Below, in pieces: positions 31,824 through 40,640 of a DNA stretch of 41,644 bases. The notes under the pieces were generated by a model. The model was given only the letters and a program-made list of their open reading frames with translations, was not told the DNA's origin and did no database searches. Every line of letters begins with the position of its first letter. Position 1 is the stretch's first letter. The stretch is from an uncultured Prevotellaceae bacterium. Its GTDB lineage: Bacteria; Bacteroidota; Bacteroidia; Bacteroidales; Muribaculaceae. The DNA is taken from positions 1 through 41,644 of the forward strand of contig ONGE01000024.1 of assembly GCA_900317325.1 (NCBI GenBank). Direction: 5' to 3'. Position numbers and translations under genes: made by a program.

Positions 31824-33395
31824 ATGAACAGACTATCGATTATCCTTATTGCGCTGGCAATGGCCTTGCCGGCAGCAGCTCAGCGCACCCCCACCATGGG
31901 TTGGAGCTCATGGAACACCTTTGCCCTCAACATCAACGAGGACCTCATCCGCCAGCAGGCCGATGCCATGCACAACAGCGGTCTGCAAGAGGCCGGATAC
32001 CGCTACATCAACATCGATGACGGCTACTGGCTGGGGCGTGGCGACGATGGCCGCTTGAAACTGAACCCGATGCGTTTCCCCGGTGGGATGCGGGCCCTCG
32101 TGGACTACATCCACTCGCTTGGCCTGAAAGCGGGCATCTACAGCGATGCCGGTGACAACACCTGCGGCTCGGGCAACCGACAGGCGTGGGGCCTCGGCGT
32201 GGGATTTGTCGGACACGAGGAGCAGGATTGCCAGCTCTACTTCGGTGACTGTGACTTTGATTTCATCAAGGTGGACTGGTGTGGCGGCCGCCATCTGGGC
32301 CTCAATGAGCGGGAGCAATATACCAAGATTTCCAATGCCATACGCAACTGCGGCAAACAGGACATCGTGTTCAACATCTGCCGCTGGGCCTATCCCGGCA
32401 ACTGGGTCGCCGATGTCGCCGACTCCTGGCGCACGACGGGTGACATCTACGACAACTGGAAATCGGTCAAGGAAATCCTTGCCGAGAACCTTTGCCTGAG
32501 TGCCTACTGCCACGACGGCCACTATAACGACATGGATATGCTCGAGGTGGGACGCTCCATGTCCCAGACCGAGGACGAGACCCACTTCGGGATGTGGTGC
32601 ATCATGGCCTCGCCGCTGCTCATCGGCTGCGACATGGCCAAGATCAAGCCGACGGCACTCAAATTGCTCACCAACCGCGACCTCATCGCCCTCAACCAGG
32701 ACCCCTTGCACCTGCAGGCCTACCTGGCCGCCAAGCAGAGCGAGTGCTTCATCATGGTCAAGGACATCAAGCAGCTCTACGGCAATGAACGCGCCTTTGC
32801 GGTCTATAACCCCAGCGACAACGACCAAACCGTCAAGCTTGATTTCAAGACCATTGACCTGGGCGGCAAGGTTGAACTCTATGACTGCTTTGCACAGAAG
32901 GACGCCGGCACGGCCACGGGCAAGATGGTCATCAACGTCCCCGCCCATGGCACCAAAATCTACCGGGCAAAGGCGCAGAAACGCCTCGAGCGCAAGGTCT
33001 ATGAAGCCGAGAGCGCTTATTTGAGCCAATACCAGGAACTGCAGTGGAACTACGACTTGTGCACTGCGGTTTATATTCCCAACGCGGCAGCCTCGGGTGG
33101 TTACACCGCCTGCTACTTGGGCTACCGTCCCGGCAACGACATCCAGTGGCAGAACGTCCGCGTGGATAAGGCCGGACGCCGCACCATGACACTACATTTC
33201 TTTGTCGGTGAATGGCGCGAAATACGTGTTGAGGTCAACGGCAAGCAACTCGGGGCCTATCCCGTCGGTGGCAGGGACGGGTCTAAGCCTCAGACCATAA
33301 AAGTGGATATCGACCTCCAGGAGGGCAACAACGTCATCCGCCTGTGGAACGATGGCGTGTGGCTCCCTGACATCGACAAGATGGAACTGGACTGA
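31824..33395 (+). CDS. Exported GH27 alpha-galactosidase with C-terminal carbohydrate-binding-like domain
   Basis: A 523-residue glycosidase. Residues 1-20 are a signal peptide ending AAAQ. The GH27 barrel opens with TPTMGWSSWNTF; Asp151 in FIKVDWCGG is the expected nucleophile and Asp238 in HYNDMDMLEVG the acid/base. A beta domain follows (about 290-395). The last 125 residues, beginning KVYEAESAYLSQ, resemble a CBM35/galactose-binding jelly-roll. It would remove terminal alpha-galactose from plant oligosaccharides or galactomannan; other GH27 activities are possible. The frame is open back to 31740 but the promoter and signal peptide set the start at 31824. It is not inside an obvious polysaccharide-utilisation locus. 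Confidence 0.93.
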   Translation: MNRLSIILIALAMALPAAAQRTPTMGWSSWNTFALNINEDLIRQQADAMHNSGLQEAGYRYINIDDGYWLGRGDDGRLKLNPMRFPGGMRALVDYIHSLGLKAGIYSDAGDNTCGSGNRQAWGLGVGFVGHEEQDCQLYFGDCDFDFIKVDWCGGRHLGLNEREQYTKISNAIRNCGKQDIVFNICRWAYPGNWVADVADSWRTTGDIYDNWKSVKEILAENLCLSAYCHDGHYNDMDMLEVGRSMSQTEDETHFGMWCIMASPLLIGCDMAKIKPTALKLLTNRDLIALNQDPLHLQAYLAAKQSECFIMVKDIKQLYGNERAFAVYNPSDNDQTVKLDFKTIDLGGKVELYDCFAQKDAGTATGKMVINVPAHGTKIYRAKAQKRLERKVYEAESAYLSQYQELQWNYDLCTAVYIPNAAASGGYTACYLGYRPGNDIQWQNVRVDKAGRRTMTLHFFVGEWREIRVEVNGKQLGAYPVGGRDGSKPQTIKVDIDLQEGNNVIRLWNDGVWLPDIDKMELD

Positions 33396-33435
33396 GTGAG
33401 CGAGTGACGCGGTACGGCACGAATCGGCCCTCGTT

Positions 33436-33467
33436 GTTGCGGGAGTGTGGGAAAATGTGTACCTTTG
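33436..33467 (+). promoter_or_regulatory. Promoter of miaB
   Basis: GTTG at 33436-33439, a 20-bp spacer and TACCTTTG at 33460-33467. The ATG at 33496 is 28 bp downstream; the apparent earlier start at 33445 lies inside the promoter and is excluded. Confidence 0.7.
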
Positions 33468-33495
33468 CCAGTCAAAATCTGAAATAGCGATATTC

Positions 33496-34869
33496 ATGCC
33501 CATGAATTTGAAATATGATGCCCAGGGTGACGCTGCCAAGCGCTTGCTGCTGGAGACTTACGGCTGCCAGATGAACGTGGCCGACAGCGAGGTCGTCGCC
33601 ACCGTGATGAAGATGGCCGGATACGAGACCTGTGAGGAACTGGACCAAGCCGATGCGATTTTCATCAACACCTGCTCGGTGCGCGACAACGCCGAGCAAA
33701 GAATCTTCTCGCGCCTGAACCAGTTGAACGCATATCGTCACAAGCGCCAGCGCCGATTGATCATCGGCATCATCGGCTGCATGGCCGAGCGCATGAAGGA
33801 AGTGCTCATCAACGAGCACGGCGTGGATGTGGTCGCCGGCCCTGATGCCTATCTGGAATTGCCGTCACTCATCGGCCTTGCCGAGCGCGGCGAGAAAGCC
33901 ATCAACACCGAGTTGTCCACTACCGAGACCTATCGTGACATTATCCCGTCGCGTGTGGCCGGCAGCAAGGTGAGCGGTTTCATCAGCATCATGAGAGGCT
34001 GCAACAACTTCTGCACCTACTGCATCGTGCCATATACCCGTGGCCGTGAGCGCAGCCGCGAGCCCAAGAGCATCCTCAACGAGCTGGCCGACCTGCGTGA
34101 ACGCGGCTTCAAGGAGGTGACCCTGCTGGGACAGAACGTCAATTCCTATCTCTATAAGCCCATTGACGGCAGTGAGCCCGTTGACCTGGCGCGTCTGTTG
34201 GCGATGGTTGCCGAGGCCGCTCCCGAGATGCGCGTGCGCTTCACGACGAGCAACCCCGAGGACCTGAGCGATGCCATCATCGACACGATGGCAAGCCACG
34301 ACAACATCTGCAACCACATCCACCTGCCCGTGCAGAGCGGCAGCAACAAGGTGTTGAAACTGATGAACCGCAAATACACCCGCGAGTGGTATCTGGACCG
34401 CATTGCCCGCATTCGTGCCGCCATGCCCGACTGCGGCATCTCGACCGACATGTTCACGGGCTTCCACGACGAGACCGAGGAGGACTTCCAGGAGACCTTG
34501 TCGCTGATGCGTGAGGTGGGCTTTGACTCATCCTTCATGTTCAAGTACAGTGAGCGTCCCGGAACTTTCGCGGCCAAGAATCTGCCCGACAATGTCCCCG
34601 AGGACGTGAAGATTGACCGCCTCAACCGCATGATTGCCCTGCAGAATGAATTGTCGCTCTGCAGCAACCGCAAGGATGTGGGCAAGACATTTGAGGTACT
34701 GGTCGAGGGTTACAGCAAGCGCAGCCGCGACGATATGTTCGGCCGCACGCAGCAGAACAAGGTCATTGTCTTCCCTGCTCACGGCGAGAAGCCCGGCGAC
34801 AAGGTGATGTGCCGTGTGTTGAGTGCCTCGAGCGCGACCCTCAAGGGAGAGCGAGTAGCTGATTATTAA
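33496..34869 (+). CDS. miaB: tRNA-2-methylthio-N6-dimethylallyladenosine synthase
   Basis: A 457-residue radical SAM methylthiotransferase that makes ms2i6A37 in tRNAs reading U-initial codons. The N-terminal auxiliary cluster Cys residues are in LETYGCQMNVADSE, NTCSVRDNAEQRI and IGCMAERM. The radical SAM motif is CNNFCTYCIVPYTRGRERSR. HIHLPVQSGSNKVLKLMNR and the TRAM domain at the C-terminus (VLVEGYSKRS, then FPAHGEKPGD) complete the family pattern. Start ATG 33496 is set by the promoter; ATG 33502 is also possible. DUF4254 follows after 18 bp. Confidence 0.96.
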   Translation: MPMNLKYDAQGDAAKRLLLETYGCQMNVADSEVVATVMKMAGYETCEELDQADAIFINTCSVRDNAEQRIFSRLNQLNAYRHKRQRRLIIGIIGCMAERMKEVLINEHGVDVVAGPDAYLELPSLIGLAERGEKAINTELSTTETYRDIIPSRVAGSKVSGFISIMRGCNNFCTYCIVPYTRGRERSREPKSILNELADLRERGFKEVTLLGQNVNSYLYKPIDGSEPVDLARLLAMVAEAAPEMRVRFTTSNPEDLSDAIIDTMASHDNICNHIHLPVQSGSNKVLKLMNRKYTREWYLDRIARIRAAMPDCGISTDMFTGFHDETEEDFQETLSLMREVGFDSSFMFKYSERPGTFAAKNLPDNVPEDVKIDRLNRMIALQNELSLCSNRKDVGKTFEVLVEGYSKRSRDDMFGRTQQNKVIVFPAHGEKPGDKVMCRVLSASSATLKGERVADY

Positions 34870-34887
34870 CCGATTAACAGATAATCG

Positions 34888-35496
34888 ATGATGGAATTTG
34901 CCAATAAGTGCAACGAGATATTTGATCAGACCGTCAAAATCTATCACGTTACCGACGACGTGGATGCTGTGTTCAATAACCCGTTTGACGAAGGGACGAT
35001 TGAAAACAGTCTTGCCCGCAAGTGCTGGATTGATGCTGTTCAATGGCACCTCGAGGACATCATCCGTGACGAGTCGATAGATCCCGTCAAGGCCCTGGCC
35101 TTGAAACGCCGCATCGACCACAGCAACCAGGATCGTACCGACCTCGTGGAGGAAATCGACGCCTACTTCTACCGTCAATATGCCGATGTGGTCGTTGCAC
35201 CTGATGCCACCATCAACACCGAGAGCCCAGCCTGGGCAGTGGACCGTCTGTCGATTCTGGCACTTAAAATCTGGCATATGCGTGAGCAGGCCGAGCGTGC
35301 CGATGCCGATGCCGACCACATCGCCAAGTGCCAGGCAAAACTCGATGTGCTGCTCGAGCAGCGCGTTGATCTCACGGCAGCCATCGACCAATTGCTCAAC
35401 GATATCGCGGCAGGCCGTAAGTTCATGAAGGTGTACAAGCAGATGAAGATGTACAACGATCCTGACACCAACCCCATACTGTATGCCAAAAAGTGA
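34888..35496 (+). CDS. DUF4254 protein
   Basis: A 202-residue soluble, mainly helical protein with no signal peptide. Family-like motifs are NSLARKCWIDAVQWHLEDIIRDE, IDHSNQDRTDLVEEID and TESPAWAVDRLSILALKIWHM; the conserved His, Asn and Asp residues look like a possible active site, but no activity is established. It overlaps the first GT9 gene by 14 bases. That tight link to heptosyltransferase-like genes is usual in Bacteroidetes and suggests a role in LPS or glycan building. Two ATG codons stand at the start (34888 and 34891). Confidence 0.88.
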   Translation: MMEFANKCNEIFDQTVKIYHVTDDVDAVFNNPFDEGTIENSLARKCWIDAVQWHLEDIIRDESIDPVKALALKRRIDHSNQDRTDLVEEIDAYFYRQYADVVVAPDATINTESPAWAVDRLSILALKIWHMREQAERADADADHIAKCQAKLDVLLEQRVDLTAAIDQLLNDIAAGRKFMKVYKQMKMYNDPDTNPILYAKK

Positions 35497-36532
35497 GGCA
35501 ACACCGCGCAACGTCCTCGTCATACGCCTCTCGGCGCTGGGAGACGTAGCGATGACCATCCCCGTGTTGTATCCGGTTTGCCGTGCCAACCCGGGTACGC
35601 GCTTCGTCATGCTCACCAAGAAGTGGCCCGCCTCGATGTTCCACGACCGTCCCGATAACCTGATGGTTGTGGGCATCGACACCAAGGACTATAAGGGCCT
35701 CTTCGGCCTGATGAAACTTGCCGGTGGACTGCGTCGCCAATATGCTATTGATGCTGTTGCCGACCTGCACAATGTGTTGCGGTCACGAATCATCGGTGCG
35801 GCACTCAAGATGCGCGGCATTCCAGAAGTGCATCTCGATAAGGAGCGTTCCCGCCGCAAGGCCCTCATCAGCCATCGCAGTGACCAGCCCGTCTCACCCA
35901 CCATCGACCGCTATCGCGCAGTGTTCACGCAACTGGGGCTGTCGGCACCCGATGATTTCACCCGCTTGTATGACGGTAAAGAGGCACCCGTCAGTCCTCT
36001 CATCCTGGACAAGAAGCCCGGGCAGCGCTGGATAGCAGTTTCGCCGTTTTCGGCACATGAGGGCAAGGTCTATCCCCTGGACCTGATGAGACAGGTGGTT
36101 GCGAGATTGAGTCGCGAGGAGAATTACTGGATTTTCCTCATGGGTGGCGGCAAGGACGAGAAAGTGGCGTTGCGCAAGATCGCCCGCGAAAACAAGAATG
36201 TCATTTCAATGGCCGAGATCAAGCACGGCTTTGTTGACGAATATGCCCTGCTGGCCAAGTGCGACCTGATGCTCACGATGGACTCGGCCAACATGCATCT
36301 GGCATCGCTCATGGGGGTGAAGACGGTCACCATTTGGGGCGCCACCGCGCCCGAGTGCGGTTTTCAAGGTTACGGACAGCGTTCGGACTGCGATGTCCAG
36401 CTCGATTTGCCGTGCCGCCCATGTTCCATCTACGGCGAGCGGGAATGCGCGTACGGCGACTACCGATGCTTGACAAGAATCACTCCCGAAATGGTAATAA
36501 ATCAAGTGTTTGACGTTCTAAAGCACAAATAA
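35483..36532 (+). CDS. Glycosyltransferase family 9, heptosyltransferase-like (copy 1)
   Basis: A 349-residue GT-B glycosyltransferase of the ADP-heptose:LPS heptosyltransferase family. The N-terminal NVLVIRLSALGDVAMTIPVLYP carries Asp21 at the position of the proposed catalytic base of WaaC. The C-terminal donor domain has LTMDSANMHLASLMGVKTVTIWGAT with the conserved Asp-Ser-x-x-x-His motif. It is about 60-65 percent identical by eye to the following gene, a tandem duplication. It probably adds a sugar to the LPS core. It starts inside the end of the DUF4254 gene. Confidence 0.93.
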   Translation: MPKSEATPRNVLVIRLSALGDVAMTIPVLYPVCRANPGTRFVMLTKKWPASMFHDRPDNLMVVGIDTKDYKGLFGLMKLAGGLRRQYAIDAVADLHNVLRSRIIGAALKMRGIPEVHLDKERSRRKALISHRSDQPVSPTIDRYRAVFTQLGLSAPDDFTRLYDGKEAPVSPLILDKKPGQRWIAVSPFSAHEGKVYPLDLMRQVVARLSREENYWIFLMGGGKDEKVALRKIARENKNVISMAEIKHGFVDEYALLAKCDLMLTMDSANMHLASLMGVKTVTIWGATAPECGFQGYGQRSDCDVQLDLPCRPCSIYGERECAYGDYRCLTRITPEMVINQVFDVLKHK

Positions 36533-36542
36533 TCGATTAATT

Positions 36543-36574
36543 GTTGCATATCTTGCCTTTATTGTTTAACTTTG
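36543..36574 (+). promoter_or_regulatory. Promoter before the second GT9 gene
   Basis: GTTG at 36543-36546, a 20-bp spacer and TAACTTTG at 36567-36574, 28 bp before the ATG at 36603. The second copy can therefore be expressed apart from the first. Confidence 0.7.
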
Positions 36575-36602
36575 CCATTGAAATCAAATAATCCTGTGCT
36601 TT

Positions 36603-37730
36603 ATGGCAGAGAATAAACGACCCTTCCGCAACGTGCTCGTCATGCGTCTTTCGGTGCTGGGCAATGTGGCGATGACAATTCCCGTGTTATATCCCGTGTG
36701 CAAGGCTAACCCTGACACGCGCTTCATCATGCTTACCAAGAAGTGGCCCGCTTCGATGTTTCATGACCGTCCCGCCAACCTGAAAGTGGTGGACTTTGAC
36801 GTCAACGAGAATCACAGCGGCCTGTTCGGATTGCTCAAGCTCGCTGCGCAACTGTACAAGCTCTATGACATCGACGCAGTAGCCGACTTGCACAACGTGT
36901 CAGGAACGTGGATCATCGATGCTTACCTGAAATTGCGTGGTGCAAAGGTGGCCCGCATGAACCGTGAGAAATCTAAACGCAGGGCACTTGTCAACCACAG
37001 GACCAATGAACCCGTGACACCCATCCATGAGCGTTACCGCTGGGTGTTCAGGGAACTGGGTTTTGAAACGCCCGATAACTTCACTCATCTGTATGAGGGC
37101 CGCGAGATGCCCGACAGTCCCATCGTTCCCAAGAAGGAGCCGGGACAGCGCTGGATTGCCATTTCGCCTTTCTCGTCCCACCGCCAGAAGGCTTACCCCC
37201 TGGAACAGATGGAAAAGGTCATCGCCGAACTCGTCAAGCAGGATAACTACTGGGTTTTCCTCATGGGTGGCGGCAAATCCGAGAAAATCGCCTTGCGCTC
37301 CATCGCCCGCAAGTACAAGAATGTCGTTTCGATGGCCGAGGTCAAGCACCGGTTCATCGACGAGTATGCCTTGCTGGGCAAGTGTGACCTGATGCTCACG
37401 ATGGAGTCGGCCAATATGCACCTGGCGTCGCTGGTGGATCTACAGGCAATGACGATTTGGGGCCCGACATCGCCCGCTTGCGGTTATCTGGGTTACAATC
37501 AAGTGGTGGAAGACGACATCCAGCTTGACATGGACTGCCGGCCGTGTTCCATCACCGGTGACAAGCCGTGCAAGTATGGTGACTTCCCCTGCTTGAAGAA
37601 CATCAAGCCCGAGTATATCGCCCAGCATGTCATCAAGGCAGTGGAGTACAACGTCGAGCATAATACCAAGTTGACCAAACTGGCCATGGAGCGGAGAAAA
37701 GACAATCAATCACTTGATACCAAAGAATGA
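36603..37730 (+). CDS. Glycosyltransferase family 9, heptosyltransferase-like (copy 2, altered acidic residues)
   Basis: A 375-residue paralogue of the preceding gene with the same domain order. Two positions differ at sites that are normally acidic: LSVLGNVAMTIP has Asn21 where copy 1 has Asp21, and LTMESANMHLAS has Glu for Asp in the donor-site motif. The N-terminal Asp is the proposed catalytic base in WaaC-type enzymes, so copy 2 may have lost or changed activity, or use another mechanism. It has a 25-residue charged C-terminal extension absent from copy 1. It has its own promoter and overlaps the epimerase gene by four bases. Confidence 0.92.
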   Translation: MAENKRPFRNVLVMRLSVLGNVAMTIPVLYPVCKANPDTRFIMLTKKWPASMFHDRPANLKVVDFDVNENHSGLFGLLKLAAQLYKLYDIDAVADLHNVSGTWIIDAYLKLRGAKVARMNREKSKRRALVNHRTNEPVTPIHERYRWVFRELGFETPDNFTHLYEGREMPDSPIVPKKEPGQRWIAISPFSSHRQKAYPLEQMEKVIAELVKQDNYWVFLMGGGKSEKIALRSIARKYKNVVSMAEVKHRFIDEYALLGKCDLMLTMESANMHLASLVDLQAMTIWGPTSPACGYLGYNQVVEDDIQLDMDCRPCSITGDKPCKYGDFPCLKNIKPEYIAQHVIKAVEYNVEHNTKLTKLAMERRKDNQSLDTKE

Positions 37731-38737
37731 AGAAGAGCATACTTATCACCGGAGCCGGTGGCTTTATAGGCGGTTTCCTGGTTGAGGCGGCGCTCGAGCG
37801 TGGCTATGACACCTGGGCGGCTGTGCGTTCTACCACAAGCCGTGAATTCCTGCAAGACGAACGCATCCATTTCATCGAATTGGATTATACCGACCAAGAC
37901 CGGTTGGAGGATACCCTGCGTGACCACATGGGCGAGTGGGGCAGGTGGGATTACATCGTCCACAATCTGGGCGTTACCAAGAGCACCAACTACCTTGACT
38001 TTGAGTCGGTCAACTACGGTTACCTGCGCACACTGGTCGATGCCCTGCGGGAGACCGAGATGACCCCTGACGTGTTCCTGATGATGAGCAGCCTCAGTGT
38101 CATGGGACCTGGCGACGAGAAGACCTATAAGCCTATCAAATCGACCGATATTCCTTTACCCAACACTTTCTACGGCGTGTCGAAACTCAAGGGTGAGACC
38201 TATCTGCAGAGTGTCGAGGGCTTCCCCTATACCATTTTCCGCTGCACGGGAGTATATGGCCCGCACGAGCGTGATTATTACCTGATGATCAAGAGCATCA
38301 AACGCGGTTTCGACTTCAGTGTGGGCTTTAAAAAGCAGATGCTTACCTTCATCTATGTCAAGGACCTGGTGACGGGTGTGATGGATGCATTGGAGAAGGG
38401 CCCGCTGCGCAAAGCCTATTTCATCAGCGAAGACAAGGCGTACACACAGCAGGAGTTCCGCAAAATCGTGTGTGAGGAACTCGGCAAGAAATTCGTCATT
38501 CCGGTGACCTGTCCGTTGTGGCTGGTTAAGATTGTGTGCCATGTGGCCGAGTTCGTGGGCAAGGTGACGATGAAAGCGAGCACCCTGAACCGCGACAAAT
38601 TCAAGATCCTGAAACAGCGCAACTGGCAGTGCGACACCAGCGACGCGCAGCGCGACTTCGATTTCCGTCCCAAGTACTCGTTGCGCGAAGGCATTCATGA
38701 GGCTATTGCATGGTACCGCGAGGCGGGATGGCTATGA
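37727..38737 (+). CDS. NAD-dependent epimerase/dehydratase (extended SDR)
   Basis: A 336-residue extended short-chain dehydrogenase/reductase. The cofactor motif is GAGGFIGG (9-16), followed by LDYTD for adenine binding; the catalytic pair is in TFYGVSKLKGE (Tyr-x-x-x-Lys), with Ser in the SSLSVMG strand. FRCTGVYGP and the C-terminal substrate region FIYVKDLV follow. It is likely to act on a nucleotide sugar or a related polyol substrate; which one is unknown. It overlaps both neighbours by four bases (ATGA), so GT9-epimerase-aroK are translationally coupled. Confidence 0.93.
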   Translation: MKKSILITGAGGFIGGFLVEAALERGYDTWAAVRSTTSREFLQDERIHFIELDYTDQDRLEDTLRDHMGEWGRWDYIVHNLGVTKSTNYLDFESVNYGYLRTLVDALRETEMTPDVFLMMSSLSVMGPGDEKTYKPIKSTDIPLPNTFYGVSKLKGETYLQSVEGFPYTIFRCTGVYGPHERDYYLMIKSIKRGFDFSVGFKKQMLTFIYVKDLVTGVMDALEKGPLRKAYFISEDKAYTQQEFRKIVCEELGKKFVIPVTCPLWLVKIVCHVAEFVGKVTMKASTLNRDKFKILKQRNWQCDTSDAQRDFDFRPKYSLREGIHEAIAWYREAGWL

Positions 38738-39267
38738 AACCTGTTTTTCTCATCGGCTATATGGGCTGCGGCAAGACCACGCTGGGCGAGGTGCTTGCCC
38801 GGCAGATGGGTATGCGCTATATCGACCTCGATGAGTTGATTGAGACTCGTCAAGGCATGTCAACCGTCAGAATCTTTGAGGAATTGGGCGAGCCCCGTTT
38901 CAGGGAACTGGAAATCCAGGCACTGCAAGACTCGGCCGCGATGACCGATGTCATCATCGGCACCGGTGGCGGCACCCCCTGCCACGGGGAGAACATGGCG
39001 TTGATGAATCGGGCCGGCATCACCGTATGGCTCACTACCAGTCCCGAGCGCATCACCGCCCGTCTTCTCCTGCCCGAGCAGAAGTGCAAACGTCCCAAGA
39101 TATGCCATCTGCCCGATGAGGCTTTGTTGCCCATGGTTGAGGCCGAACTGCAGGCGCGCACACCGTATTACGATCAGGCTCAGATGCAATTCGACTCCAC
39201 CGACATCGAGACTGCCGAAGCCACCGAACGCACCGCCCGTCGCCTGGCGGCGCTGTTGCTGGAGTAG
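38734..39267 (+). CDS. aroK: Shikimate kinase
   Basis: A 177-residue kinase phosphorylating shikimate at O3 with ATP. The P-loop is GYMGCGKTT (8-16), the metal-binding Asp pair is in YIDLDELIE (31-33), and the GTGGGTPC shikimate-binding and LLLPEQKCKRP lid motifs follow. The frame is open from 38710 but the ATG at 38734 overlaps the epimerase stop codon (ATGA) and gives the normal MKPVFLIGYMG start. It is an unusual partner for glycosyltransferase genes; no other aro gene is adjacent (aroA lies 9 kb upstream). Confidence 0.95.
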   Translation: MKPVFLIGYMGCGKTTLGEVLARQMGMRYIDLDELIETRQGMSTVRIFEELGEPRFRELEIQALQDSAAMTDVIIGTGGGTPCHGENMALMNRAGITVWLTTSPERITARLLLPEQKCKRPKICHLPDEALLPMVEAELQARTPYYDQAQMQFDSTDIETAEATERTARRLAALLLE

Positions 39268-39304
39268 TGGTCGCAGGCCACCACACGTCCAGTAAATCCC
39301 CGGA

Positions 39305-39336
39305 TTTGCCGTTTTCAGAAATTTGATGTAATTTTG
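39305..39336 (+). promoter_or_regulatory. Promoter of the RNase H gene
   Basis: TTTG at 39305-39308, a 20-bp spacer and TAATTTTG at 39329-39336, 31 bp before the ATG at 39368. Confidence 0.75.
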
Positions 39337-39367
39337 TCGTTTCAAGCAACCTGTAGAAAAAGGATTC

Positions 39368-40012
39368 ATGGCAAGCGATAAGCACAAGTGGTATGTGGTA
39401 TGGCAGGGAACCGAACCTGGCATCTGTGACTCGTGGGCCGAATGCGAGTTGCGAGTCAAGGGGTTTCCCGGTGCCCGCTACAAGGGATTCAACACCCAGG
39501 AGGAGGCTGTCGAGGCTTTCCGCAACGACCCTGGGGAAATGGACATCCTGCGTGCCATTGCCCGTGCACCGCGTGAGTTCGTGAACTATGACGCCATTCC
39601 CGGTGTGGTTCACGACAGTATCGCTGTTGACGGCGCTTGCTCGGGTAATCCCGGCATCATGGAGTACCGTGGTGTGGACGTGCCTACCGGGGCCGAACTC
39701 TTCAGGCAGGGGCCGTTCCCCGATGCGACCAACAACATCGGCGAATTTCTGGCCATTGTCCATGCCCTCGCCTTGTTCCATAACCAGCAGAATGACCACA
39801 CGGCCATCTACAGTGACAGCAAGACGGCATTGTCATGGATCAGGGCAAAGCAGTGCCGCACCAAGTTGGCTCGCACCGATGCCAATGCCCGGTTGTTTGA
39901 AATCATTGGACGTGCCGAACGCTGGTTGGCCACCCACACATGGCCCAACGCACTGCTCAAGTGGAATACCGCCGAGTGGGGTGAGATCCCGGCCGACTTC
40001 GGGCGCAAATGA
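39368..40012 (+). CDS. Ribonuclease H with N-terminal viroplasmin-like domain
   Basis: A 214-residue RNase H1-type enzyme that cuts RNA in RNA-DNA hybrids. The N-terminal domain (about 6-52, KWYVVWQG through YKGFNTQEEAVEAF) is the viroplasmin/caulimovirus-like hybrid-binding domain. The catalytic residues are Asp88 (AVDGACSGNPG), Glu126 (NNIGEFLAI) and Asp150 (AIYSDSKTAL), with Asp in RTDANARL as the fourth. The insertion between the first two strands is short. Its stop codon overlaps the next ATG by four bases. Confidence 0.94.
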   Translation: MASDKHKWYVVWQGTEPGICDSWAECELRVKGFPGARYKGFNTQEEAVEAFRNDPGEMDILRAIARAPREFVNYDAIPGVVHDSIAVDGACSGNPGIMEYRGVDVPTGAELFRQGPFPDATNNIGEFLAIVHALALFHNQQNDHTAIYSDSKTALSWIRAKQCRTKLARTDANARLFEIIGRAERWLATHTWPNALLKWNTAEWGEIPADFGRK

Positions 40013-40560
40013 CGATTAAAGCGATGAAGGATAAACCGATTGTAATGAAATATCGTGATGAACTGGACAGGTGCTACGGCGCAGCCGGAATGGCGCTTGG
40101 TCTGTCAGTGTTTGATGCCGAGGACCTGTTTACGGCAGTGTCGCTCGACACCGGTGGTCCGGGATGTATCCAATTCACTCCCGAGTTCTTCTTTGCCGGC
40201 AATCCGCGTCTGTCGCCTCGTGGGGCATGGCAGTATATCTTGAGCCATTATCGTATCTCGGTGGGACTGGCTGTGGCTAACGCCCTGTGCCGCCGCATGA
40301 TACTTGACAACGAGGCCGTTGACAACGAGTTGCGTGACGAGCTGTTCAATGCCGCCTTTGAGGACGGACGTGTCTTCTGTCAGCTCGAGCGTGATGAGGT
40401 CGAGCCCATCTTTGACGAGGCGTTCAACAACATGTCGCGCCTGTTTGCTGATTCCCGGGTGCGCAAGGCGATGGACACCTTCGCCGACATGCTGCAGCAG
40501 CGTCGCACCTTGTCTCATATCGATGTCAACGACATCCTTCAACAGCTGAATTTAGCCTGA
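40009..40560 (+). CDS. Hypothetical protein coupled to RNase H
   Basis: A 183-residue acidic soluble protein that I do not recognise. It is mostly helical by appearance, with Asp/Glu-rich stretches (VDNELRDELFNAAFEDG, RDEVEPIFDEAFNN) and no signal peptide or membrane segment. GGPGCIQFTPEFFFAGNP near residue 50 is the most distinctive motif. Its ATG overlaps the RNase H stop (ATGA), so the two are translationally coupled, which suggests a linked role. A second in-frame ATG lies at 40024. The A+T-rich 80 bp after it contain no clear terminator. Confidence 0.75.
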   Translation: MTIKAMKDKPIVMKYRDELDRCYGAAGMALGLSVFDAEDLFTAVSLDTGGPGCIQFTPEFFFAGNPRLSPRGAWQYILSHYRISVGLAVANALCRRMILDNEAVDNELRDELFNAAFEDGRVFCQLERDEVEPIFDEAFNNMSRLFADSRVRKAMDTFADMLQQRRTLSHIDVNDILQQLNLA

Positions 40561-40612
40561 TTTTCCATTTTTTATATTATATATAATGTGTAGTGGCCAT
40601 CAGCCATGTCAC

Positions 40613-40633
40613 TAAAACTTAAAACTTAAAACT
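40613..40633 (+). repeat. Three tandem TAAAACT heptamers
   Basis: Three exact copies of TAAAACT run from 40613 to 40633, ending 7 bp before the radical SAM start codon. An A-rich tract at this place may help ribosome binding, as Bacteroidetes leaders rarely use Shine-Dalgarno sites. Confidence 0.7.
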
Positions 40634-40640
40634 GAATAAC

